Source of the DNA: Pseudofrankia saprophytica
GTDB taxonomy: Bacteria > Actinomycetota > Actinomycetes > Frankiales > Frankiaceae
Direction: 5' to 3'
Assembly (NCBI RefSeq): GCF_000235425.2
Contig: NZ_KI912266.1
Span: forward strand, 5,714,166 to 5,778,165
Length of the DNA: 64,000 nucleotides
Position numbers and translations under genes: made by a program. Shown here piece by piece: positions 1 through 8,143 of this stretch (position 1 is its first letter; every line of letters begins with the position of its first letter). The notes below the pieces were generated by a model. That model saw only the letters and a list, made by a program, of their open reading frames with translations. It did not search any database and was not told where the DNA came from.

Positions 1-1349
1 TCGCTGACGCCGGGAAGCGCCACCGGGCAGTTCGCGATCTCGCGCATGGACTCCGGCGGGGTCTCCAGCAGCGGCGTGGCGAACCCGACCCGCAGCTCAC
101 CCGCGACGGCCACATCCAGCATCGCGTCGATCGGATGCTTGCCCTCACGCGCCGCGATCTCGCCGACCGTGAATCCCTCGTAGGTCTCCTTGAGCTCCCT
201 GGCCCGCGCCACGTCGCTGGATATCCAGTGAACCTTGATCTCGCCAAGCGGATAGCCGGCACCGAACAGCCCACCGCGCAGCTCGTGGACCTCCTTCATC
301 GCTGCGCGCCGCGCGGGGTCGGCGAGCTTCACCCGCTTCTCGGCGACCGTGCCGAGCAGGGCCTCCTTCCAGCACGGAATCGTGTCGGTGAGGTTGTACT
401 CCTCGAACGTGAACTCGGAGGCGAAGTTCGTGGTGAGCGCCTGAGCGAAGACCCGGAGTCCCTCGTCCTCATTCAGCTCGGCCAGGCGCGCGAGCGCGTC
501 CCGATGCGAGAGCTGCTGGCCGCCGTGCTGGTTGAGCGCGCCATCGGCCAACAGCGCGTTCCAGATGATCGGCCGACCGCTCTCCCGGGCCATGAACGCC
601 GCCGTTTCCAATGGCGATGTCACCTGGGCCACACCCCGGCCCAACGAGCCAAGCGCCCGGCAGAACGCCCGCAGGTCGCGCTCGCTCATCAGATCGGTCA
701 CCATCGGCGTGCCGTCGTAGTCGAGCTGCACGTTGCCGACATCGCCGAGGATCTGCGCCGATAAACCGCAGCCGCCGGCCTCCATCGCCTCGACGAGCAG
801 CCGGCACATGCGCTCCAGCTCGTCGTCGGTGACCGCGCGGCCCTTGGCCTCGTCGAGGCCGACCACGTACCCATACAGGGGGGCGAGCGGGACGAATGAC
901 ATGACGTTGACGCCCTTGGGCGCCCGGCCGACGCTCTCGAGGAACTCCGGGAACGTCTCCCAGTCCCACGGCATGCCGACCTTCATGGTTTCCATCGGCA
1001 CGGCCTCGTTGCGCGACAGGCTCAACATGGCCCGCTCGCGATCGGCAGGCTTGCAGGGCGCGAAACCAAAGCCACAGTTACCGATCACCACGCTGGTGAC
1101 GCCATGCCAGCCCGACATCGTGCACCACGGGTCCCAGAACAGCTGGCTGTCGTAGTGCGTGTGCAGATCGACGAACCCGGGCGCGACGACCTTCCCGGCC
1201 GCGTCAACGACCTCGGCGCCGTCGGCCGCGCTCACCCGGCCGATGTGGACGATCCGGCCGCCGGCGATGGCGACGTCAGCTCTGTAGCGGGGAGTCTGCA
1301 AGCCGTCGATGACCGTTCCGCCTTTGATCACAAGGTCGTAGAGCGGCAT
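1..1349 (-). CDS. N-acyl-D-amino-acid deacylase-type amidohydrolase (3' end outside window)
   Basis: About 449 residues are visible and the reading frame runs off the left edge, so the C-terminus is missing. The N-terminus has the usual dihydroorotase/D-aminoacylase beta-sandwich start (MPLYDLVIKGGTVIDG) and then the metal-binding strand GFVDLHTHYD at about residues 58-67. The visible end (EIANCPVALPGVS) matches the region just before the SDGGAH motif of this family. Family members hydrolyse N-acyl-D-amino acids or related cyclic amides with a metal-bound water; the substrate here cannot be read. The ATG at 1347-1349 is the natural start because it opens the conserved first strand. A TYRA repeat element lies 29 bp upstream of that start. 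Confidence 0.85.
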   Translation of the reverse strand, partial: MPLYDLVIKGGTVIDGLQTPRYRADVAIAGGRIVHIGRVSAADGAEVVDAAGKVVAPGFVDLHTHYDSQLFWDPWCTMSGWHGVTSVVIGNCGFGFAPCKPADRERAMLSLSRNEAVPMETMKVGMPWDWETFPEFLESVGRAPKGVNVMSFVPLAPLYGYVVGLDEAKGRAVTDDELERMCRLLVEAMEAGGCGLSAQILGDVGNVQLDYDGTPMVTDLMSERDLRAFCRALGSLGRGVAQVTSPLETAAFMARESGRPIIWNALLADGALNQHGGQQLSHRDALARLAELNEDEGLRVFAQALTTNFASEFTFEEYNLTDTIPCWKEALLGTVAEKRVKLADPARRAAMKEVHELRGGLFGAGYPLGEIKVHWISSDVARARELKETYEGFTVGEIAAREGKHPIDAMLDVAVAGELRVGFATPLLETPPESMREIANCPVALPGVS

Positions 1350-1377
1350 CCGCCATCACTCACCTTCCCAAGCCCGA

Positions 1378-1403
1378 TATCGACCTCAATATCGAGCTTC
1401 ATA
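1378..1403. promoter_or_regulatory. TYRA-NN repeat element 1
   Basis: The sequence reads TCGA, TCAA, TCGA, TTCA, each separated by two bases, giving a strict 6-bp period. It sits directly upstream of the leftward amidohydrolase start at 1349. It belongs to a set of eight such elements in the first 23 kb and is probably a regulator binding site. The binding protein is not known. Confidence 0.6.
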
Positions 1404-1439
1404 GTGACCCGGAGCACAGTAGCGGTCAAGGAGAGTTGG

Positions 1440-1810
1440 GACATCGATGGCACGTTGTCCGACCTTCCGGAGATCGCATACGTCCGCTCCCGGTTGGCCT
1501 CCTGCGGGCGACCGGTGCCGTGGCTGACGGTCGCCCTGCTCGACGGCCAGGTACACCCGGTCCCGCGCGACGAGCCCGGGGAGATCTGCGTGCGTGGGCC
1601 GCTGGCCATGAAGGGCTACTGGATCAAGCCGGAGCAGACCGCCGAGGCCTAGGCGGGCGGCTGGCTGCACACCGGCGGCATCGCCCCTGAGGACGACCAC
1701 GGTTTCTACGTGATCGTGGACCGCAAGAAGGACATGATTGTCAGCGGCGGCTTCAACGTCTTCCCCGCGAGATCGAGGACGTGCTGTCCACGCACCCGCC
1801 ATGGCCGCGC
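1440..1810 (+). pseudogene. Decayed long-chain acyl-CoA ligase (C-terminal part)
   Basis: This stretch encodes the carboxy-terminal half of a FadD-type AMP-dependent ligase. Recognisable pieces are CGRPVPWLTVALLDG, GEICVRGPLAMKGYW, then [33 protein letters not shown] and, in another frame, [11 protein letters not shown]. Three lesions are visible: an in-frame TAG at about 1650 between the EQTAEA and GGWLHTG segments, a Gly replacing the conserved Asp of the TGD motif, and a frameshift after FNVFP at about 1767. The adenylate-binding N-terminal domain is absent. It is a relic of a fourth CoA ligase in this catabolic region. Confidence 0.8.
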
Positions 1811-1948
1811 GACTGGCTCACCGACGAGGACATCCGTCCGGCGGGGCGAGCCCAGGCAGGCAGCACCGGCGTGGCCGACCTGCCCGAGCCCCGCCACGGC
1901 CGCATGGCCGTCCCGTCTGACCGGGTCGACGGTGAAGCCACCGTCCCA

Positions 1949-1976
1949 TATGTCAATATTGATGTCAACTTTTACA
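1949..1976. promoter_or_regulatory. TYRA-NN repeat element 2 (orphan)
   Basis: Reads TCAA, TTGA, TCAA, TTTA with two-base spacers, flanked by TATG. It lies between the ligase relic and the 3' end of the leftward SnoaL-like gene, so it is not directly upstream of any intact gene. It may be a promoter left behind when a neighbouring gene was lost. Confidence 0.55.
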
Positions 1977-2017
1977 AAGCACGTCGCCCCGAGCTCGCCC
2001 GGATCACCTCCCAGCCG

Positions 2018-2446
2018 TCACGAACCTTCCGTGGCCGGCCTCCTCGGGCGCGCGGGCCGGTCGGACAGGCCGTCCGGCGTGATGAACTGGCACCGGCAGC
2101 GGCTGATCCGCCAGCCGTCCGGGGTCCGGACGAGCTCGTCGCTGTAGACGGCATGCCGCGCGACCCCGTCGGCGCGGTCGACGAAGAGCAGGTTGCGGGT
2201 CGTACGGGCCTCGTCCGGACCGACCATGTCGATGACCGGCGGGCCGCCGAGGTGCAGTCCACCGGGAGCCGCGCGCATCATCGCCCGCAGCGCGTCACGC
2301 CCATCGAAGGAACGCCCGTAGACCAGATAGCTGGCGTCCGGGGTGAACAGACCGACCCAGCCCTCCACGTCGTCCAGGTCGAGCGTCAGGCAGTAGCGGG
2401 CCAGCAGGCCGCCGATGGCCACCTGGTCCGCGGGCGAGGGAAGCAT
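2018..2446 (-). CDS. SnoaL-like / NTF2-fold protein
   Basis: A 142-residue protein with the cone-shaped NTF2-like fold signature: an early helix ([18 protein letters not shown]), then [15 protein letters not shown] and a C-terminal segment [13 protein letters not shown]. This is the usual length for stand-alone SnoaL_4 proteins, which act as isomerases, hydratases, dehydratases or ligand carriers; the exact reaction cannot be inferred. It lies 126 bp downstream of a second SnoaL-like gene on the same strand and is probably co-transcribed with it under TYRA element 3. Confidence 0.8.
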   Translation of the reverse strand: MLPSPADQVAIGGLLARYCLTLDLDDVEGWVGLFTPDASYLVYGRSFDGRDALRAMMRAAPGGLHLGGPPVIDMVGPDEARTTRNLLFVDRADGVARHAVYSDELVRTPDGWRISRCRCQFITPDGLSDRPARPRRPATEGS

Positions 2447-2572
2447 CAGAACTCCTCCGGGCAGCCGTCAGAGGTGTACGAACATCCTGGCCGGCCGGGT
2501 GACCCGTCACGGCCAGCGGTGGCGCCGGCCGACGGCTCGGCGAGATGCCACGCCGGGCCGGGCCGGGGCTGG

Positions 2573-2980
2573 TCACCCGGGTCTCTCCAGGGTGTGCACC
2601 TCGCGCCGGGCGAACCGCCAGGCACCGTCGGCCCGGACGATCTCGTCGTGGTAGCGACCGGTGATCGCCGGGACCAGGCGCTCACCCGCGAAGCGCAGGA
2701 ACACAAAGTCGGCAATGACCCGGACCAGGCCGCCCCCACCGGGCTCCAGCACCGCGTTGACCGTCACATGTTTGCCCCGCTGCCTGGGGTTGCTCTGGGC
2801 GCTTTGGAAGAACCCCAGCAGCTGAGCCGTGCCGCGGGCGGTTCGGTCGCCGTGAACGAGGACACCGTCGGCGGTGAACAGCGCCACGACACCGGCGAGA
2901 TCGCCGTCGTCGCAGCGGTGGCAGTACCGGGCGAGCGTCGCGCGTACGGCGAACTGGTCCTCGATCGCTAAGCCAGTCAC
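2573..2980 (-). CDS. SnoaL-like / NTF2-fold protein
   Basis: A 135-residue NTF2-like protein (VRATLARYCHRCDDGDLAGV, VALFTADGVLVHGDR, RREVHTLERPG) and the upstream member of a leftward tandem pair. The frame is open upstream to 3043, but that extension would translate the TYRA element itself. I therefore chose the GTG at 2978-2980 (VTGLAIEDQ), which leaves the element 18 bp upstream in the promoter position. NTF2-like proteins of this size often accompany CoA-thioester pathways in actinobacteria; the substrate is unknown. Confidence 0.75.
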   Translation of the reverse strand: MTGLAIEDQFAVRATLARYCHRCDDGDLAGVVALFTADGVLVHGDRTARGTAQLLGFFQSAQSNPRQRGKHVTVNAVLEPGGGGLVRVIADFVFLRFAGERLVPAITGRYHDEIVRADGAWRFARREVHTLERPG

Positions 2981-2997
2981 AACGTCAGCGTAGTAAA

Positions 2998-3019
2998 TAT
3001 CGACGTCGACTTCGACATA
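2998..3019. promoter_or_regulatory. TYRA-NN repeat element 3
   Basis: Three perfect TCGA units with two-base spacers (TATCGACGTCGACTTCGACA). It lies 18 bp upstream of the GTG start of the leftward SnoaL-like gene and downstream of the LLM oxidoreductase stop, so it probably controls the SnoaL pair. Confidence 0.65.
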
Positions 3020-3059
3020 TGTGATGATCTCCGAGCCGCGCACGACCCCTGGGGCCAGG

Positions 3060-4076
3060 TCACCAGAGGCTGGCGATCGGCTCCAGCATCCCGAGATCGG
3101 TCGGCTCGACGATCAGCGTCGTCACCGGCCCGTCACGCCAGGCCGCGAGCTGGTCGGCGATCCGGGGCAGCGGGCCGACAAGCGTCAGGTCGTCGACGAG
3201 CTCGTCCGGAACAGCGGCGCGGGCACCCGCACGGTCGCCACTCAGGTAGAGGTCCTGGATGCGGCTGGCCTCGGCCTCGTACCCGTAGCGGGCGACAAGC
3301 GCGGTATAGAAGTTCTTCGACTTCGAACCCATGCCGCCGATATGCAGCGCCAGCTGCGGGCGCACCCGGTCACGACACGCGTCGAGGTCGTCGCCGACGC
3401 AGGCGACGACCGTCGGCGCCACCTGGAACCCCGCCGGGGCCTTCGCCAACGTGTCTCCCCAGGCCCGGTCCCATCGGGTCGGGCTCCACAGGTAGGGAAG
3501 CAGGCCGTCGGCCTCCTCGACCGCCATCGCCACGTTCTTCGGGCCCAGGGCGGCGATGAGGATCGGCGTGTCAGCGGCCGGTGGCATCGAGGTCCGCAGC
3601 GCCCGTCCCTGCCCGGTCGCGTCCGCACCGGTGTAGGGAATCGAGAAGACCGAGCCCGAGAACTCCAGCCGCTCGGCCCCGGCCAGCGCCCTGCGCAGCA
3701 CGGCCACGTACTCGCGCGTCATCTGGACCGGCGCACGGTAGGGCATGCCATGCCACCCCTCGACGACCTGCGGCCCCGACACCCCCAGCCCGAGCACGAA
3801 ACGCCCCCCGGACAGCTGCTGCAGCGTCAACACGGTCATCGCGGTCGCGGCCGGCGTCCGTGCCGGCATCTGCGCGATGGCCGTGCCCAGCCGGACCCGA
3901 CTGGTGATCGCGGCGACGTAGGCCAACGGCGTGAAGGCGTCACTCCCCCACGCCTCGCCCGTCCACACGGAGCCGTACCCGGACTCCTCGGCTCGCCGCG
4001 CCACCGCGGCAAGCGCGGCCGCGTCCCGAGGGATCCCGGCGAGGCTCAGCCCCAACTCGACCTTCGACACCGGCAT
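3060..4076 (-). CDS. LLM-class flavin-dependent oxidoreductase
   Basis: A 338-residue TIM-barrel protein of the bacterial luciferase-like family. Visible hallmarks are the N-terminal VELGLSLAG strand, SVWTGEAWGSDAFTPL, RVRLGTAIAQMPARTP and the GGRFVLGLGVSGPQVVEGWHG stretch that shapes the cofactor pocket. Related actinobacterial proteins use F420 or FMN to oxidise or monooxygenate small molecules. The ATG at 4076 is chosen because AAGGAGAGA precedes it; an upstream in-frame extension lacks a ribosome site. It follows the phosphotransferase relic and the thiolase on the same strand. Confidence 0.85.
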   Translation of the reverse strand: MPVSKVELGLSLAGIPRDAAALAAVARRAEESGYGSVWTGEAWGSDAFTPLAYVAAITSRVRLGTAIAQMPARTPAATAMTVLTLQQLSGGRFVLGLGVSGPQVVEGWHGMPYRAPVQMTREYVAVLRRALAGAERLEFSGSVFSIPYTGADATGQGRALRTSMPPAADTPILIAALGPKNVAMAVEEADGLLPYLWSPTRWDRAWGDTLAKAPAGFQVAPTVVACVGDDLDACRDRVRPQLALHIGGMGSKSKNFYTALVARYGYEAEASRIQDLYLSGDRAGARAAVPDELVDDLTLVGPLPRIADQLAAWRDGPVTTLIVEPTDLGMLEPIASLW

Positions 4077-4130
4077 TCTCTCCTTTTCCCAGCGACGGCA
4101 TGCAGCGCGAGGCACGCCACGTCCAGAAAC

Positions 4131-4565
4131 TCACGGTCGGCCGTATATTGCGGGCGGCACACGGCAGGCGGCCTTGAGCGCGGTCCGCGTGAGCAGGCGG
4201 GTCTTGTCTTCCAACTGCTGTGCCCGTTGCGGATCGGTCTCCGAGACGCGGACCCGCGCGCCCGCGATGATGACGGCCATCTTGATGGTGGCCACCGCGG
4301 CGTAGAACTCGACCGCGCCGAGATCACGTCCGCTGGCCCGCGCGTAGCGGTTCAGCGGTTCGTCGGTGGTCCCGAAGCCGGGGTTGGCCCGGTGGGCCTG
4401 CGTGCCGGTCCAGATCGACGCGCCGATGTCTCCCCAGTAGAGGGACGACCATGCCGAGCGTCCGAACGACTCGAGCCCGACCGCGGTCGGGTCGAGAGTG
4501 TGCAGCGCCGCGAGCACGTCGACGAGCTCGTCAGTACTGGCCGGCCTGGGTCTCGTCCAGGTGCG
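4131..4565 (-). pseudogene. Phosphotransferase (APH-like) gene remnant with central deletion
   Basis: On the minus strand the frame gives STDELVDVLAALHTLDP, the helix after the N-lobe of APH/choline-kinase-like proteins, and then jumps almost directly to AHRANPGFGTTDEPLNRYA and RDLGAVEFYAAVATIKMAV, the family C-terminal helices. The intervening catalytic HGDxxxxN loop and the metal-binding DWE segment are missing, so this is an inactive internal-deletion remnant. The N-terminal lobe is not recognisable either. Such proteins are often encoded beside acyl-CoA dehydrogenases, as they would have been here. It lies between the thiolase stop and the LLM gene. Confidence 0.65.
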
Positions 4566-4627
4566 CAGTGCCGTCCGCCGACCGGAAGACGATGGGATGG
4601 TGAATCCTGGCCCGCGCATCGCGGCGT

Positions 4628-5839
4628 TCAGTCGAGGCGTTCGAATATCGCCGCGATTCCCTGGCCTCCGCCGATGCAGAGTGTCTCCAGCCCGTACCGG
4701 GCGTCGCGTCGGTGCATCTCGCGGAGCATCGTCGCGAGGATCCGGCCGCCGGTCGCCGCGACGGGGTGTCCCAGGGAGATCCCGGAGCCGTTGACGTTGA
4801 CGCGGTCCCAGTCGGCGTCCGTGAGGCCCCATTCCCGGGTGCAGGCGAGGACCTGGGCGGCGAACGCCTCGTTCAGTTCGATCAGATCCAGGTCGGACAG
4901 TTTCAGCCCCGCACGGTCGAGGGCCTTCGCGGTCGCCGGGACCGGTCCGATCCCCATCCTGGCGGGCGCGACACCGGCGACGGCCCAGCTGACCAGCCGC
5001 GCCAACGGTCGCAGGCCGAGCCGTTGCGCCTCGGCGGGATGCGTCACGACGCAGGCCGCGGCGCCGTCGTTCTGCCCGCTGGCATTGCCCGGTGTCACCG
5101 TGGCGTCCGGGTCGGACGCCCGCAGGATGGGCCGCAGCGCGGCCAGCCTCTCCAGCGTCGTGTCAGCGCGCGGGTGCTCGTCGGCATCCACGATGACGTC
5201 GCCCTTGCGCGTGGCCACCGTCACCGGGATGAGCTCGCCGGCGAACCGGCCGGCCCGCTGGGCGTCGACGGCGCGCCGATGCGAACGCAACGCGAGCTCG
5301 TCCTGCTCCGAACGAGAGATCCCGTATTCCTTGCGAAGGTTCTCGGCAGTCTCGATCATCCCGCCGGGGACCGGGAAACGGCGGCCGCCGGCCGTGGTAC
5401 GCCCCCGCGCCAGCGCGTCGTGCAATGTCACCGCGCCGCCGCGGGCGCCCCAGCGCATCTCGGTGGAGTAGAACGCGGCGTTGCTCATGCTCTCCGCGCC
5501 ACCGGCGATCACGACGTCCGCGACACCCGTCTGGACCATCATCGCCGCCGTGACCACCGCCTGCACCCCCGAACCACACCGGCGGTCCAACTGCAGTCCG
5601 GGAACCTCGATGTCGAGCCCGGCGTCGAGCGCGACCACCCGACCCAGCGCCGGCGCATCCATGGTCGGGTAGCACGAACCGAACAGCACATCATCCACGT
5701 CCGAGCTGCCCAGGCCGGTCCGCTCCAGCAGGCCACGCACGACCGCGGCGCCCAGTTCATGGGCCGCCAGAGGCTTCAGAGCGCCGCCGTAGCCACCCAC
5801 CGCGGTACGCACCGGCTCGCAGATCACCGCTGTCCGCAT
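4628..5839 (-). CDS. Acetyl-CoA C-acyltransferase (thiolase)
   Basis: A 403-residue thiolase, the normal length. All catalytic elements are present: nucleophile Cys88 in DRRCGSGVQ, His358 in GHPVAATGGRI and Cys388 in CIGGGQG, with the NEAFAAQ motif before them. It should cleave a 3-ketoacyl-CoA to acetyl-CoA and a shortened acyl-CoA, the last step of a beta-oxidation round. The ATG at 5837-5839 is preceded by GGAGAGGAC and opens the conserved first strand (MRTAVICEPVRT). It is divergent from a TetR gene, with TYRA element 4 between the two. Confidence 0.93.
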   Translation of the reverse strand: MRTAVICEPVRTAVGGYGGALKPLAAHELGAAVVRGLLERTGLGSSDVDDVLFGSCYPTMDAPALGRVVALDAGLDIEVPGLQLDRRCGSGVQAVVTAAMMVQTGVADVVIAGGAESMSNAAFYSTEMRWGARGGAVTLHDALARGRTTAGGRRFPVPGGMIETAENLRKEYGISRSEQDELALRSHRRAVDAQRAGRFAGELIPVTVATRKGDVIVDADEHPRADTTLERLAALRPILRASDPDATVTPGNASGQNDGAAACVVTHPAEAQRLGLRPLARLVSWAVAGVAPARMGIGPVPATAKALDRAGLKLSDLDLIELNEAFAAQVLACTREWGLTDADWDRVNVNGSGISLGHPVAATGGRILATMLREMHRRDARYGLETLCIGGGQGIAAIFERLD

Positions 5840-6055
5840 GTCCGTCCTCTCCTCGCCAGCTTGTCCTCGCATGTGGGCTCCGGTGGGCGTCAGACACGAC
5901 GCGACGATGCGGCGTCCTGGTCCGATGGACAGGGCACCCGCACGAGGAGCCGTCGCGCGAGACGCGAACACGCGGCCAGCCATCGCACGCCTCGTCCCCA
6001 ACCCACGCGTGGCCACCGGGGTGAACGGCAGGGCGCTGGCCGACCAGCATCGCTG

Positions 6056-6087
6056 CCTCTATGTTGACGTCAACTTCGACATAGAGG
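6056..6087. promoter_or_regulatory. TYRA-NN repeat element 4, extended palindrome
   Basis: This is the most symmetric copy. CCTCTATGTTGA at the left end pairs with TCGACATAGAGG at the right end, so the 32-bp stretch is an imperfect palindrome with TTGA, TCAA, TCGA at 6-bp period in its middle. It lies in the divergent promoter region between the thiolase start (5839) and the TetR start (6282), as expected for an autoregulating repressor. Confidence 0.7.
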
Positions 6088-6281
6088 ACCCTAACGACAA
6101 CCCGTGGGCATTGGCAACGGGTACACCGACCGCCAGCGTGCGCCAGGCAGAGCCTCCAGGCGCGGCCGAGACGCAGTCCGCCAGGCCCGCGCCTCACTAC
6201 GATGAGCAAGATCCTGTCCAGGGACGGCAGGTAACCGACAGCGCGCCGTCAGGGTTCATGTCGTCAGGAGAGGATCCACCC

Positions 6282-7010
6282 GTGTCCGAAGGAACCCCTC
6301 GCGCCGAACAGATCGCGTCCATCCCCAACGCCACCCGCGGCTGGCAGGGCGAAGCCCGAGGGAAGCGACGCGGCACGGGACGCACCAATCGCGGCCGCCA
6401 GACCCGCGATCAGCTCCTCGACGCCGCCCGGACCGTGTTCGAACGCGACGGCTTCCTGCACGCCCGCGTCGCCGACATCTGCGACGAGGCCGGCGTCTCG
6501 CACGGCTCGTTCTACACGTACTTCGTCTCCAAGGAAGAGATCTTCCGGAAGGTCGTCGACTCGGTCGAGCTCGATCTGCTCACCGTCGACCCCGCGCCAG
6601 ACAGCGACCCCGACCCGGTCGCGCGCATCCGCGCCGCCAACGAGCACTACCTGCGCACCTACGCCGCCAACGCCGGCATCATGCGCGTCATCCACCAGGT
6701 CGCGACCATCGACGTCGAGGTCTGGCGCATCCGCTTTCAACGCCAGGACGCCTTCGCCCACGCCATCGAACGGCGCATCCGCCAGATGCAGCAGGACGGC
6801 ATCGCCGACTCCACTGTCGAGCCCTACTACGCCGCCCAGGCCCTCGGTGGGATGGTCGCCTACTTCGCCGAGCTGATGTTCAACTCCCACGACCCCGTCG
6901 CCTTCGACGTGGATACCGCCGTCGACGCCCTCACCCGCATCTGGACCAACGCCCTCGGCATCCGCGATCTCGATCACCCACCGCCCGGCCCCATCGCAGC
7001 GCGGCGGTGA
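6282..7010 (+). CDS. TetR-family transcriptional regulator
   Basis: A 242-residue regulator. After a basic tail (GKRRGTGRTNRGRQTR) come the TetR helices DQLLDAARTVFERDGF and the helix-turn-helix VADICDEAGVSHGSFYTYF; the rest is an alpha-helical ligand-binding domain. The GTG at 6282 is chosen because GGAGAGG lies 8 bases before it; an ATG at 6258 is possible but has no ribosome site. The strongest TYRA palindrome is in its own promoter region, making it the leading candidate for the regulator of this repeat family. That link is inferred, not shown. Confidence 0.88.
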   Translation: MSEGTPRAEQIASIPNATRGWQGEARGKRRGTGRTNRGRQTRDQLLDAARTVFERDGFLHARVADICDEAGVSHGSFYTYFVSKEEIFRKVVDSVELDLLTVDPAPDSDPDPVARIRAANEHYLRTYAANAGIMRVIHQVATIDVEVWRIRFQRQDAFAHAIERRIRQMQQDGIADSTVEPYYAAQALGGMVAYFAELMFNSHDPVAFDVDTAVDALTRIWTNALGIRDLDHPPPGPIAARR

Positions 7011-7165
7011 GCCAGCGCCACCCCTACCCTGAAGCGCCCGCTGATCACAGGTGAACACCGGCGGCGACTCCGCCAGGGACGGCACAGCCCTACCCGCTAG
7101 CCGCCGGCGGCCCAACCAGGCCCGCGCTGTGCGCGCACCGGGCCTCGCCTGCCCGCTGGCGATCT

Positions 7166-8143
7166 TTACCTCGGGTTGGCGAGCAGCACCGCGGCGTTCA
7201 CGGCCGGGTCGGTGCGTGTCTGACGTACCCAGGTGCCCAGTGCGTGGGTCAGCTCCGCGGAGGTGCCCAGTAGGGCGTCGAGGGCGAGTACCCGGCTGTG
7301 GAAGTGGTGGTGGCTGTGTTCCGCGGTGAAGCCGATGGCGCCCAGTACCTGCAGGGTGCGTTCGCAGACGCGGCGCCCGTTGCGGCCGGCCAGTGCCTTG
7401 AGGACCTCGTCGTGGCGTGGGGGCGTCGCCTCGTCGAGGCGGACCGCGGTGACGGCGGCGCTCTCGAGCGCGACGCAGTCGGTCTGCGCCCAGGCGAGCA
7501 GGTGACGGACCGCCTGGAACATGCCGATGGGCTGGCCGAACTGTTCTCGCGCGCCGGCGTGCGCCACCGCCAGCGCGAGCGTGCCCTCGGCCGCGCCCAG
7601 GATGTCCAGGGCGACGGCCAGACGGCCGAGGAACAGACCTCGGCCCCGGACCGGCGAGGCGTGGCGCTCTTCGACCGTGGGAGTCCAGGCGGACGGGTCC
7701 ATCTCGACCTCGTGGATGGCGAGGCGGCCCGCGAGGTCGAGCGGACGAAGCTCGACCAGGTCCGCGTCGACGACGCCCGCGCCCTGGCCTGGGCGGTCGA
7801 TGAGCAGGGACCTGCCGGCGACGTCGCCGAGGACGACCACTCGCTCACTTCGCCGCGGGGAGTGGCGGTTGACGGTCGCGATGAGCGATCCGGGGGTGTG
7901 CCCGGTGACAGCGAGGAAGGGCTGGGCCATCAGGGCGCCCAGCGCGGCGGACGTCGCCAGTTCCCGGCCCTGGGCGCGGAACAGCGCAAGCGCGGCCATC
8001 CGGCTGTCCCGGTCGGCCAGGTCGGGAAGCAGGTCCCACCAGCCCAGCGCGTCCAACGGGTCGCCGCCCTGGCTGGACGCGCGCAGCGCGAGACACGCCG
8101 CGTCGAGGAACTCCCGGTCGGCCTGTTCCATGGCCATCGTCAT
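7166..8143 (-). CDS. Acyl-CoA dehydrogenase family protein, partner-type subunit
   Basis: A 325-residue acyl-CoA dehydrogenase paralogue, shorter than the usual 380-400. It keeps the C-terminal core (AREQFGQPIGMFQAVRHLLA and LQVLGAIGFTAEHSHHHFH) but has no SEPGSGSD-type FAD-binding segment. Its start overlaps the stop of the upstream dehydrogenase by four bases (ATGA at 8140-8143), implying translational coupling and an obligate partner. This matches the non-flavin-segment subunit of heteromeric FadE pairs known from actinobacterial steroid degradation; that it forms a complex is inference. Confidence 0.85.
   Translation of the reverse strand: MTMAMEQADREFLDAACLALRASSQGGDPLDALGWWDLLPDLADRDSRMAALALFRAQGRELATSAALGALMAQPFLAVTGHTPGSLIATVNRHSPRRSERVVVLGDVAGRSLLIDRPGQGAGVVDADLVELRPLDLAGRLAIHEVEMDPSAWTPTVEERHASPVRGRGLFLGRLAVALDILGAAEGTLALAVAHAGAREQFGQPIGMFQAVRHLLAWAQTDCVALESAAVTAVRLDEATPPRHDEVLKALAGRNGRRVCERTLQVLGAIGFTAEHSHHHFHSRVLALDALLGTSAELTHALGTWVRQTRTDPAVNAAVLLANPR

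Noticed and set aside
1781-6067. Very long open frames opposite the real genes (for example 1781-2971, 3021-5471 and 4712-6067 on the plus strand)
   Set aside because: They are third-position-GC shadows of the leftward genes: Arg/Pro/His-rich, no domains, and the opposite strand carries recognisable proteins with ribosome sites.
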